Source: Saprospiraceae bacterium
GTDB lineage: Bacteria; Bacteroidota; Bacteroidia; Chitinophagales; Saprospiraceae
Assembly: GCA_020628095.1 (NCBI GenBank)
Contig: JAHDFP010000005.1
Coordinates: forward strand, 211,373 to 275,372
Direction of reading: 5' to 3'
DNA length: 64,000 bases
Of the stretch, positions 46,310-54,636 are shown piece after piece. The notes under the pieces are model-generated. The model made no database searches. It saw only the letters and a list, made by a program, of their open reading frames with translations, and was not told the origin of the DNA. Made by a program: the position numbers and the translations under genes. Position 1 is the stretch's first letter. Each line of letters opens with the position of its first letter.

Positions 46310-47314
46310 TTATCCAAATTTATTTGTACCTAAAATTGATGCAGATTCACTACCAGTAGAATCATCCTCGTCATCATCGTAATCTTTATTTACAGGAAAG
46401 TAATCTTTAATTGTTTCTCCATCTTCTTCAATATCGTCAATAGTAGTTTGCATATACTTTCGAGTATCTTTTTTTGCAGAATCACTCATGGAATCAGATA
46501 CTATATTGCCATTTGGGTTTGCAGGGTCTTTTAAATTATTGGATTCGATATTATCTATGATATATTCCATTACCATTTTCACTTTGTTCCAAAGTCCACT
46601 TGGAATGGATTCTGCTTTGTCGAATGCTTCTTTCGTGTATAGTTCCATCATAAATGATTTGATGAGTTTACCACCACCATCTTCTTTTTTCTTAGTTTTC
46701 CATACCTTTAAGAGCCTTGCTACTTTCCTTTCATGTGTGCGTCCGACACCAGATAGTAGTGAAACATGCTTTTTAATATTTGTTTTTATGGAAGTTCTGT
46801 TTTCTTCTTCTTCTTTCTTAGAACGGTTACTTGGATTAATGTATAATGATAAATCTGTACTGTTGTCATTATAACTACCATGCTCTGGTCTTTCCCTTGC
46901 TGGAACTACATCAAGTTCAAACTCATCTCCATCTTCAAATACAAATTTCAACCCTATCGAAACTTTCTGCTTTCGAACATTATCTTTTTCTAAATCATCA
47001 TCTCCATCCGCAAAATCATTTCGTAAATATTTATAGACATCATTAAACATATCTTCAAGTGTTGAGAATCCATTTTGGTCATCTGATTCTTTCTTCTTAA
47101 ATGGCGTAGCTACATCTATATCAAATTTTGTATTGTTGGCTGTTTTCTTAGCATAAGAACCAGAGTCAATAGACTTACTGGCAATCTCTAACGAAAAATG
47201 CTTATCGAGTGCCGATTTAACTTCATTCTTTTTGTCAACATATCTATTCAGGTGTTCAACTTTAGATATGTCATTGGTATTCAATACTTTTTTTAGGTGT
47301 TCATTTTTATCCAT
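46310..47314 (-). CDS. CD-NTase-like cyclic nucleotide synthase (CBASS)
   Basis: A 334-residue nucleotidyltransferase of the polymerase-beta superfamily. The GS motif is at S50-G51-S52 region (SIDSGSYAKKT). D65 and D67 (FDIDVATPF) are the metal ligands, and the third carboxylate is D135 (FELDVVPAR). Signature and length agree with CBASS cyclases, probably a DncV-like or related clade. A C-terminal low-complexity acidic tail (DYDDDEDDSTGSES) precedes a C-terminus NKFG that could be the site for Cap2-mediated conjugation. It is the first gene of the operon. Confidence 0.82.
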   Translation of the reverse strand: MDKNEHLKKVLNTNDISKVEHLNRYVDKKNEVKSALDKHFSLEIASKSIDSGSYAKKTANNTKFDIDVATPFKKKESDDQNGFSTLEDMFNDVYKYLRNDFADGDDDLEKDNVRKQKVSIGLKFVFEDGDEFELDVVPARERPEHGSYNDNSTDLSLYINPSNRSKKEEEENRTSIKTNIKKHVSLLSGVGRTHERKVARLLKVWKTKKKEDGGGKLIKSFMMELYTKEAFDKAESIPSGLWNKVKMVMEYIIDNIESNNLKDPANPNGNIVSDSMSDSAKKDTRKYMQTTIDDIEEDGETIKDYFPVNKDYDDDEDDSTGSESASILGTNKFG

Positions 47315-47378
47315 AAAATGTTTGAGTATTCAGTTATAAAAATCTTTTAAGTCTAAAAAGACTGTTATTCGCTCCTAA

Positions 47379-47430
47379 TACTTCAAAGCGTGACATATTT
47401 TAATAAATTTACATGTCACGCTTTCAAGTA
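47379..47430. promoter_or_regulatory. 18-bp inverted repeat in the CBASS/sigma divergent promoter region
   Basis: TACTTCAAAGCGTGACAT (47379-47396) and ATGTCACGCTTTCAAGTA (47413-47430) are complementary at 17 of 18 positions with a 16-bp spacer. They fill most of the 132-bp gap between two divergent gene starts, so an operator shared by both operons is more likely than a terminator. Confidence 0.7.
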
Positions 47431-47446
47431 TATTAAGTAATAAGGG

Positions 47447-48061
47447 TTGAATAAGTTTCATCAATGTACAGATATAGAACTAATAGAGCAATTATCAGAG
47501 AATGATGAGATGTACAATGAATTTGTACAACGGTACTACAAGGATTTGAAACAAGAGAGTTTGCTGGTATGTAAGAAGCGGAAATTGGACAAACACATTG
47601 GCGAACAGATGACTCATGACACTTTTCACAGGGTAAGAAAGACAACATCCTTCGATGCCAGTCGGGTGTCAACAAAAGAACCCAGAAAGTCCATATTAGC
47701 ATGGCTATTTAGAATCCAATCGAGATTGTTTTATGACTTTCATAAAGCTAATAAGTCTAAGAGTGAGAAAGTTAATTTTTACTTAGATGAAATGAAAGGT
47801 GACTTGAAAATTCCAAGTGGTTCATCTCTTTCTAAACAAAAAGAAATTGCAGAAAGAATTTTTTCTAAATTGAGTAAAAAAGAAAAGATAGTTGTTCTAA
47901 AAGATTTGGAGTTCAAAAGGTTTAGAAAATATCACCAAACAGATATTATAGAGGATTTGGCAGAAGAATTAGGAGTAAAAAAAGATAGTATTCGCAAAAT
48001 ACGACAAAGAGCAAAAAACAAAATACAAGATGCAATAAATGAAATCAACGGAAAAAAATAG
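47447..48061 (+). CDS. Sigma-70-like factor in the defence island
   Basis: A 204-residue protein starting with TTG (a stop lies two codons before). It has a degenerate region 2 (EFVQRYYKDLKQESLLVCKK ... HDTFHRVRKTTSFDASR) and a region-4-type helix-turn-helix at the C-terminus (IIEDLAEELGVKKDSIRKIRQRAKNKIQ). It overlaps the next gene by 23 bp and is divergent from the CBASS-like operon. A role in switching on a defence operon is inferred from position. Confidence 0.7.
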   Translation: MNKFHQCTDIELIEQLSENDEMYNEFVQRYYKDLKQESLLVCKKRKLDKHIGEQMTHDTFHRVRKTTSFDASRVSTKEPRKSILAWLFRIQSRLFYDFHKANKSKSEKVNFYLDEMKGDLKIPSGSSLSKQKEIAERIFSKLSKKEKIVVLKDLEFKRFRKYHQTDIIEDLAEELGVKKDSIRKIRQRAKNKIQDAINEINGKK

Positions 48062-48761
48062 AGAATTTACTCTGGAAGATTTCGAAAAAGGATTAATGCT
48101 TGCTGGGTTCATTAGTCCTAAAAATGAACAAGAGATTCTGGAAAGAGAGATATTGGCTGAACATGATAAGCAAGTATCTGATTCAAATAAGAAAACGTAC
48201 TTTAAACGTGTTGTTCTTGCTGCCAAAATAGTTGACGAATTAATTGAAGAAAAAACCTTTGGCAGAGTGAAATTTCAAAAGCTCATATACTTATGCGAAC
48301 ACTCTTGTGAAATGGGACTAAATAATAGATATGCGAAGTTTGCAGCAGGCCCGTTTGACCATAAATTTATGCATTCTATAAACAAGGAATTTAAGAAACA
48401 AAAATGGTATGACGTTGGGTTTAGAAAAGACGCAAAATATAAAGTCCCAGTCTATTCGAAGATGGAAAAATATGACTCATACAAACAATACTATAATAGA
48501 TATTTTTCAGATACTCATGAATCTATTCAAACATTAATAGATATTTTCAAAAATGTTCGCACAAGACAAGTTGAATTAGTAGCTACAATTTATGCTTGCT
48601 TATTGGAGCTAAAAGAATCTGATACAATAATTAATATTGAAACATTGTCCCATAAGCTATATTCATGGTCTAAGGAAAAAGCAAAGTTCAGTAGAGATGA
48701 AATTGGCACTACCTATGATTGGATGATTAAACAACAAATCGTGCCTAACCGTAATCAGTAA
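48039..48761 (+). CDS. Panacea/SocA-like domain protein
   Basis: A 240-residue protein. Its core (FGRVKFQKLIYLCEHSCEMGLNNRYAKFAAGPFDHKFMHSINKEFKKQKWY) resembles the Panacea/SocA-like domain that is found in antitoxins and in proteins fused to restriction specificity subunits. In antitoxins it neutralises many toxin types. It overlaps the sigma-like gene by 23 bp. It may act as its partner or anti-factor. Assignment is by motif only. Confidence 0.6.
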   Translation: MKSTEKNREFTLEDFEKGLMLAGFISPKNEQEILEREILAEHDKQVSDSNKKTYFKRVVLAAKIVDELIEEKTFGRVKFQKLIYLCEHSCEMGLNNRYAKFAAGPFDHKFMHSINKEFKKQKWYDVGFRKDAKYKVPVYSKMEKYDSYKQYYNRYFSDTHESIQTLIDIFKNVRTRQVELVATIYACLLELKESDTIINIETLSHKLYSWSKEKAKFSRDEIGTTYDWMIKQQIVPNRNQ

Positions 48762-48873
48762 ATGTTACATCATTATAGAGTTGTTAGTGATTTTTTTTCT
48801 CTTATTACGTCACCTTTACCAACCGCAAAATCTTATCTGTATAAAAAACATCGGTTGAAACAAAGGATTGTCT

Positions 48874-49278
48874 TTAAGAGTCATAGGTAAACACAAATCT
48901 ATGACTTGGATTTTCAAGCGAGGATTCCACTTTTTCTGTATCCAGTATCTCATCTATATTATTAATTGAAATTGCAGCTTGTGTCCTCTCTCTGCCAACA
49001 TATAAATTGAAATTACCACCATCTTCATCAAACGTCACATATAATGAAAGGTTAATCATAGGATTGTCTTGGCTCACTAATGAATACTTGTAGCAATAAA
49101 TATGTTTCATGTTTAGAATCGGTGAGACCATCAGATTTTCCTTTACAAATTCAATTTTGTACCTACCTGCTAATTTGTAACTCGCTTCGGATATAAAAGT
49201 ATCCAATATAGACTTGAACTTAGCATATTCAAACTTTATGGATTTATATGGTTCTTTAGTGGATACAATAACTGTCAT
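48874..49278 (-). CDS. Hypothetical protein
   Basis: A 134-residue soluble protein with alternating strands (MINLSLYVTFDEDGGNFNLYVGRERTQAAISINNIDEIL) and no recognised domain. Its ATG overlaps the stop of the upstream gene in a TAATG junction, so the two are translated together. Convergent with the Panacea-like gene. Confidence 0.5.
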   Translation of the reverse strand: MTVIVSTKEPYKSIKFEYAKFKSILDTFISEASYKLAGRYKIEFVKENLMVSPILNMKHIYCYKYSLVSQDNPMINLSLYVTFDEDGGNFNLYVGRERTQAAISINNIDEILDTEKVESSLENPSHRFVFTYDS

Positions 49279-49709
49279 TAGACTGGGATTGTAGTTTTTT
49301 CCAATTCAAAATCAAATTCTATATCATACATACATGGTCTTTTCTCTGCTTCAATAAGTTCATACATCACTTTTGGAATATTATTTAATTCTTCATTGTG
49401 AAAAATAGTAATAGCACGATTATTACCTTTCATTCCTAAGAATGGAATTAATAATTCACTTTCTTCATTGCCGTAAAATGACAAACAATATTTTGGGTAA
49501 TCATGATTTCTAAATTCAAGATTATACTGTATAGCATATACTAACGTACCGTCATTATGTTCGAAATGTTCACTCCTGAATAAGGTAGCTTTCAAATTGT
49601 CGAGCGTCAGTTGTTGCAGAAATAAAATTTTTATTTTTTCAGCACTTTCGTGAAATGTTTGGATGTCTAATTCTTTATTTGGCTTATTTATTTGCTTTAG
49701 CTTTTCCAT
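49278..49709 (-). CDS. Hypothetical protein
   Basis: A 143-residue protein started at MEKLKQINKPNKELDIQTF; a longer reading from 49742 adds only 11 hydrophobic residues and is less likely. No signal peptide or known domain. It is followed by an overlapping partner gene (TAATG). Two TGTG-N8-CAC(A/G) palindromes (49757-49772 and 49789-49804) lie 48-95 bp upstream of its start, which links its control to the Fic-led operon. Confidence 0.5.
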   Translation of the reverse strand: MEKLKQINKPNKELDIQTFHESAEKIKILFLQQLTLDNLKATLFRSEHFEHNDGTLVYAIQYNLEFRNHDYPKYCLSFYGNEESELLIPFLGMKGNNRAITIFHNEELNNIPKVMYELIEAEKRPCMYDIEFDFELEKTTIPV

Positions 49710-49756
49710 GTTTTGCTTTAAAATAAATATCAGCAAAATCAAGAAACGTCCAGATT

Positions 49757-49804
49757 TGTGAAGATTTACACAAAAAATGTTCAGATGGCGTGTAATAATT
49801 CACA
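49757..49804. promoter_or_regulatory. Two TGTG-N8-CAC(A/G) palindromes upstream of the two-gene operon
   Basis: TGTGAAGATTTACACA (49757-49772) and, read on the minus strand, TGTGAATTATTACACG (49789-49804). The spacing and arms resemble CRP/FNR-type operators. Nearly the same 16-mer occurs at 58211-58226. Confidence 0.6.
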
Positions 49805-49844
49805 CCTGAAATTATGTAGTTTGAAAAATTAGGTATTCTGATGA

Positions 49845-50513
49845 TTACCCAGCCTTCTTATACTTCCGATTTGCAGTAGGCAAAGACAAATAGGCTTCAC
49901 GAATATTATCTTCTGTTAGACCAATATAACGCCTTGTGATACGTGTAGAAGAATGATTGAGAGCCTGACTCAACAAAGTTAGTTGGTAATCCGTGGGATT
50001 AGACATATATACCGCCCTACTCCATGTTTTTCTTAAAACATGGCTACTCTTTTTACCTTGAATGCCAAAATCTGTCAGTACCTGTTTAATGCGCTTATTT
50101 GCAGCCGTCACACTCATAGGTTTAGCTGGTACGCCTTTTCGGTCGTATCTGAAAATATATCCTTTTGGTATTGTATCATACTGGGAAATGACCCAATCTC
50201 GAAGTTCACAGAATTGTTGATTCAGATATGCTACCCTTCTCTTTCCAGTTTTTGCTTCTATTAAAACTATTTTTTCCCCAGTAATGTCCGACCACTTTAA
50301 GGAAAGGATGTCCCCCACCCTGTATGCGGTATAGAATCCTAATCCGAATAACATAAGGTTCTTTAAATCATGTTTACCTTTCAAGGTATAAAGAATGCAA
50401 AGTGCCTGTTGCCATTCAAGTGGCTGAGTAGTTGTAGCTTTCTTATTATCTATCATCTTGTGTCGGTTTGGTATACTCTCATTAAACAAACCTATGGTAA
50501 GATTTAGTTCCAA
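49845..50513 (-). CDS. Short tyrosine recombinase
   Basis: A 222-residue protein that is almost only the catalytic domain: Arg in FYTAYRVGDILSLKW, His-x-x-Arg in SHVLRKTW, His in LSQALNHSSTRITRRYIGL with the Tyr nucleophile. The usual N-terminal core-binding domain is missing or very short (a start at Met20 would leave almost none). It may be a remnant of a nested element or a small regulator recombinase. It lies between the two-gene hypothetical operon and the Fic-led operon. Confidence 0.8.
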   Translation of the reverse strand: MELNLTIGLFNESIPNRHKMIDNKKATTTQPLEWQQALCILYTLKGKHDLKNLMLFGLGFYTAYRVGDILSLKWSDITGEKIVLIEAKTGKRRVAYLNQQFCELRDWVISQYDTIPKGYIFRYDRKGVPAKPMSVTAANKRIKQVLTDFGIQGKKSSHVLRKTWSRAVYMSNPTDYQLTLLSQALNHSSTRITRRYIGLTEDNIREAYLSLPTANRKYKKAG

Positions 50514-50611
50514 ATACTTAGCGTTAATTCCTTGGTAATCAGTAAATTAAAAAAGGCTTAGGTTATACTTATGCCATTTATATAACCAAGATTCTCATTT
50601 TTGAAACCTAT

Positions 50612-51196
50612 TTATTTATCAGAAATAGCTGTGGATTTATAGTTATGCGCACATAAAAGAAAATAAAAGATGATGCAGATAATTAAGTAGACTAAAGGAA
50701 TGATTATTGAATATTCTTTAAACCAGCTATTTGATACCCCAAAAGCTAAAATAGTTGATGATGAAAAGATAATAATTAAGACCCATAGAAATGAACCACT
50801 CCATAATCTTTCTTTAGGTAACGTTGAGGTATTTAATAAAAAGGTATCTTTTAATTCTTGTCTTTTTTGAAGCGGAGTTCGATTCAGATAGAATGTTCTT
50901 ATATTATTGATTATATTAAAATTTTCAAATTGAACTTTTCTTAGCCTACCTAAAATGAGGATTTTTATTAATCCAATAATGGCAACGAATAATGAAAGAA
51001 AAACTATTAGTTCAGATTGTGTGATAATTGATGACTTGTACTCTCCTTTGATTATAATCGCAAGAACACCTGTAATTAAGCCACAAAATGTGAGATAAAT
51101 ACTTGACAACTTATTTCTAAGGGAGTCAATATGAAAAGTAAGCTGCACAGCAGCCTTATATTCTTCAAGTATGAAGTTGTGGTTTGAAGGAAGCAT
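50612..51196 (-). CDS. Four-TM membrane protein, last gene of the Fic/NADAR/SIR2/ECF operon
   Basis: A 194-residue protein with a helical N-terminus (EEYKAAVQLTFHIDSLRNKLSSIYLTF) that leads into a first pair of membrane segments (LTFCGLITGVLAIII and LIVFLSLFVAIIGLIKILIL), then a cytoplasmic loop of about 60 residues and a second pair (WVLIIIFSSSTILAFG, IIIPLVYLIICIIFYFLL). The first half is similar in style to small membrane sensors/effectors (SLATT-like) of conflict systems. It starts 16 bp after the GTP-cyclohydrolase-like gene. Confidence 0.6.
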   Translation of the reverse strand: MLPSNHNFILEEYKAAVQLTFHIDSLRNKLSSIYLTFCGLITGVLAIIIKGEYKSSIITQSELIVFLSLFVAIIGLIKILILGRLRKVQFENFNIINNIRTFYLNRTPLQKRQELKDTFLLNTSTLPKERLWSGSFLWVLIIIFSSSTILAFGVSNSWFKEYSIIIPLVYLIICIIFYFLLCAHNYKSTAISDK

Positions 51197-51212
51197 TTAT
51201 AATGGAAGAAAG

Positions 51213-51809
51213 TTACCTAATATTAAGAATCAGATTCTTCTCTAAAATTTCAGCTTTCGCTTTATATGAAAGATTATTTTCGTCAATCTTGAGTGATGTA
51301 TTCTTCGAGATATTTACTCCTACTCTTAACAATTCCGCAATTTTAGCTTTCGATATGCTTAGGTTTTCGAAAGGTTGATAAAACTCTAAACTTGTTAGAA
51401 TATTAGGAAGAAAATCAAGTGAATTATGAACTTCAAAATTGATTCCACATTTAGAAGAGCCTTCTAACGGTGGTGTATCCGTTAAATGTGTATAGTGAGA
51501 TAGTTTTGCTTTATTTATAAGACCGACTCCTTTTCCTTCATATGCAGGAAGATATACTAACAATCCGTTACATTTTTGCTGGATTAACCTCAGACTTTCG
51601 GAAACTTGTGGTTGACAATCGCAGTCCAAACTACTGAAAACATTACCAAAAAGACACCCATATTGGATACGCAATAGGGACTCCTGAGATTTTCTATCAT
51701 TCAGGTAATATACAATGGCAAGATTATCAGCTTTTTCATTGCTTCCAAATACCGCTAAATCAAATACTCCGAATTTTGTCTCTTGCTTACCAGCTCTAAT
51801 CAACTTCAT
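51213..51809 (-). CDS. GTP cyclohydrolase II-like protein with altered active site
   Basis: A 198-residue protein of the RibA family. The zinc site is kept: C52 in LLRIQYGCLFGNVFSS and C63-x-C65 in LDCDCQPQV. The EGKGVGLINK loop (EGRGIGL in RibA) is present. The catalytic D-x-R of RibA (ADERDF in E. coli) aligns here to FEVHNSLDF and is lost, so the reaction or product is probably changed. RibA makes 2,5-diamino-6-ribosylaminopyrimidinone phosphate from GTP. It overlaps the ECF ATPase gene by 14 bp. Not a housekeeping riboflavin gene, because the other rib genes are absent. Confidence 0.7.
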   Translation of the reverse strand: MKLIRAGKQETKFGVFDLAVFGSNEKADNLAIVYYLNDRKSQESLLRIQYGCLFGNVFSSLDCDCQPQVSESLRLIQQKCNGLLVYLPAYEGKGVGLINKAKLSHYTHLTDTPPLEGSSKCGINFEVHNSLDFLPNILTSLEFYQPFENLSISKAKIAELLRVGVNISKNTSLKIDENNLSYKAKAEILEKNLILNIR

Positions 51810-53865
51810 TTCTAACTAACTTTTTGTTTTTAATAACGTATTGCGTTCTTATTAATTGAGTCAAATATTCATCATGTGAAATAATTATAACTCCTTTATT
51901 ATGTGTTAACAAAATATTAACTAATTTAATAATATCTTGCCTACCTTCAAAATCTGCAAAGATAGTAGGTTCATCCAATATTATTAGTTCATTATGATAA
52001 CAAATTGAAGCAATACTAAGTTTCTTAACTTCAAATGGATGTAAATCCTCTATTTTAGTCCCATCATCCAGATTAAGCCAAGAATGGATTTCTTTCTTGA
52101 ATTTATCTATTTTAACAGAATTCTTATATAAATTAAGACGATTTGCCAAGTTAAAGTCACCCCCAACCGTAGTTCCTAATATTTGAGAGTACGGGTCTTG
52201 AAATGCATATCCAACCTTACCTTTGGATAAATTTAGTTTGCCGCTTCTTACTTTTAAATCAGAAATAAGGCTTGAATTCGCACCTGCAAGAACAAGACCT
52301 AATGAAGTTTTCCCTGAACCATTTGCACCTTTTATACATATCAATTCCCCAGCAGAAACACTAAAATCAATTTTATCAAGTAAAATTCTGCTTCCTATTT
52401 CAATTGTCAATTCTTGGACGGACGCTATTTGTTCTCCAATTTTTTCAAGCTCAATAAATTCTATGTTGTGTTTTTTGACATAATTGGCTATTAAAAATTC
52501 TCTATCAGAGTTATTCTCTATTTTTCTGATGGAAGAGATTGAATCCTGAATGAAAATATTATCAAAATAAGAATCGAATTTTTGAAAAAAGGATTGACTA
52601 ATTATTAAGGTCGTTGTTCCAAATTCATTTTTTAATCTGGTTATTAATTTAAGAAATCTGTCTCTCTCGATTTCGTCAAGTTGAACTAAAGGTTGGTCAA
52701 GAATTAAAAATTTAGGTTGTGATATATAGATACTTGCAAATATTACTTTAATCAATTCTCCACCAGAAAGTGTATTCGTATTTTGATACAGTAAATCATC
52801 AATCTCAAATTCTTTAACATCACTAATTTTATAGTTCGGATTTTTCGCCAGCAATTCTTGATTTACAGTAAGACCAAATATTGCCTTTCTTGATTCTTCT
52901 GGTAAATATTGCACATACGAACTAATAGTTTGAAGTTTTTCAGAATGAAAATCTTTTGAAGAGAAAAAAATAATTTGACCTTTAATAGCACCTCTAATAT
53001 GTGGGATATATCCAGATAAACAATTAGCTATTGTGGTCTTTCCTACTTTATTATTACCAATCAGTAAATTAGTGCTGGACTTACCAAATAGCATATTAAT
53101 ATTACTAATTACTGGATGTGAATCTGAATCATACTTTGCAGAAATTCCTTTTAGTCCTATGACATTATTGATTGGTTTACCTGTTATTTCAGTTAAATTG
53201 GTATTTAAGAAACTTGATTGGATACGATATGAATAGTTGTCATTTTTGTCAAAGAATTCACTAACATATTTTTTCGCAATCAATATTATAATTTTTAGGT
53301 TCCTACCGAATTTTAAAAATGAAAAACTGATATTTTTAGTAAGTAGTGATTTATAAAAATCTTTCAAATAATTTCCTTCTTTAGAAAGAAATGAAAAAAA
53401 TGCAATTAACCATTTCTTCCTTGTTGAATTTTTTCTTGCAAATAAAATAGTTTCAATCACAGTATACATATCCGTGATTGTATAATTTCTTATCCATGAT
53501 AAACCGATGAGCAATGTCCCTGACCTGATAAGCCATTTATTGATTCCTAATTCAAAACCAATTTGGTTGATTCTGAAAATCCAAAAATTAGTATCAGTTT
53601 GTGATTCGGGAGAAAAAAATAAATTACCTAAAAGGAATACACTATTTGCTAAAAGGGTGACTAAAATTAATTTAAAAGTCAGTTTATTGGGCTTGACATA
53701 AATCGCAATTATTGATGAGAATAGAAAAAAAGCTAAACCAAAAATCCATGAATTAGAAATAAAGTATATCAGACTGGATACTATTATAAGACATATGAAA
53801 ATAAAGACGTGAAAGTATTTATTTTCTTCTTTTACCTTTCTTTTTTCCTCTTTCTTCAAATTCAT
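51796..53865 (-). CDS. ECF transporter EcfT-EcfA-EcfA' in one polypeptide
   Basis: A 689-residue protein. Residues about 15-190 hold an EcfT-like membrane domain. NBD1 (about 240-450) has Walker A GNNKVGKT (270-277), signature LSGGE (366-370), but Walker B ILDQ (E to Q at 391) and a Q in place of the H-loop His. NBD2 (about 480-685) has Walker A GANGSGKT (513-520), a degenerate signature LHPFE (608-612), Walker B ILDEP (631-633) and H-loop ISHDE. So one composite ATP site is intact and one degenerate. ECF importers take up vitamins or their precursors. It follows the S-component gene by 12 bp. Confidence 0.82.
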   Translation of the reverse strand: MNLKKEEKRKVKEENKYFHVFIFICLIIVSSLIYFISNSWIFGLAFFLFSSIIAIYVKPNKLTFKLILVTLLANSVFLLGNLFFSPESQTDTNFWIFRINQIGFELGINKWLIRSGTLLIGLSWIRNYTITDMYTVIETILFARKNSTRKKWLIAFFSFLSKEGNYLKDFYKSLLTKNISFSFLKFGRNLKIIILIAKKYVSEFFDKNDNYSYRIQSSFLNTNLTEITGKPINNVIGLKGISAKYDSDSHPVISNINMLFGKSSTNLLIGNNKVGKTTIANCLSGYIPHIRGAIKGQIIFFSSKDFHSEKLQTISSYVQYLPEESRKAIFGLTVNQELLAKNPNYKISDVKEFEIDDLLYQNTNTLSGGELIKVIFASIYISQPKFLILDQPLVQLDEIERDRFLKLITRLKNEFGTTTLIISQSFFQKFDSYFDNIFIQDSISSIRKIENNSDREFLIANYVKKHNIEFIELEKIGEQIASVQELTIEIGSRILLDKIDFSVSAGELICIKGANGSGKTSLGLVLAGANSSLISDLKVRSGKLNLSKGKVGYAFQDPYSQILGTTVGGDFNLANRLNLYKNSVKIDKFKKEIHSWLNLDDGTKIEDLHPFEVKKLSIASICYHNELIILDEPTIFADFEGRQDIIKLVNILLTHNKGVIIISHDEYLTQLIRTQYVIKNKKLVRNEVD

Positions 53866-53877
53866 TCACGACTTAAT

Positions 53878-54636
53878 CTAATTAGTTTTGGGCAAGTATA
53901 CTTTTCTGGCTATGGCTTTTTTAGTAAAAGACGCTAAAATATATAAACCAAGAAATGCTGAAATAACGTCACCTAAAAACCAGCCAGTCGCTGAAATTAA
54001 TGCCGCTTCCTGAGTTTGTCCACCCAGCCTCATACCTGAAAATCCAATCCCTGCGCTAATAAAACTTATAACAACACAAACAATGCATGCCATTATAAAT
54101 TGTTTCTTATTAAGTTTTAAGTCATTTAACAAAAATGGCAGAGCAAAGACAATAATAATAGATGGTAAATAACCTTTCCATCCCCATTCTTGGTTTAAAG
54201 AAACAAAACCTAATCCTATTGCTATTGCTGTTAATACTAAAACTCTAATAAACCCTTTTGTCATGGTCTCTGGATTTGAATCTAAATCAGGATTAATTTT
54301 TAATGTGCTGAATAAAAATGCAGGTAGTACACTGTTCGCAAAACCACCAGCGATTAGATTCATTATAATATCTGGAAGCCCCCAGCCACCATAGGCTATA
54401 ATTCCAGCTAAATAAGCACCAATCCCACCGGCTAAGAAACCCCTAATGTATCCCAACCAAACACCTGCAACTAATTGAAGTGCAGCAGGTATCCAAAGTA
54501 ATGCAGCTCCTTTAACTAATGGACTACTTGTAAGTGTCATCATAAATGCACCAAGTAATGCAATTAGAATTGTCATTAATAGGGTTGCAGAATTTCTATT
54601 ATTAGATGTAGTGGTAGTTTTATATTCTTGATTCAT
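53878..54636 (-). CDS. ECF transporter substrate-binding (S) component
   Basis: A 252-residue integral membrane protein with about six hydrophobic segments and the small-residue-rich turn (GVWLGYIRGFLAGGIGAYLAGIIAYGGWGLPDIIMNLIAGGFA) typical of ECF S components. S components bind the substrate outside and dock on EcfT. The substrate cannot be read from the sequence; context points to a flavin, pteridine, base or NAD precursor. It overlaps the SIR2-STALD gene by 17 bp and is followed by the EcfT-A-A' gene. Confidence 0.72.
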   Translation of the reverse strand: MNQEYKTTTTSNNRNSATLLMTILIALLGAFMMTLTSSPLVKGAALLWIPAALQLVAGVWLGYIRGFLAGGIGAYLAGIIAYGGWGLPDIIMNLIAGGFANSVLPAFLFSTLKINPDLDSNPETMTKGFIRVLVLTAIAIGLGFVSLNQEWGWKGYLPSIIIVFALPFLLNDLKLNKKQFIMACIVCVVISFISAGIGFSGMRLGGQTQEAALISATGWFLGDVISAFLGLYILASFTKKAIARKVYLPKTN

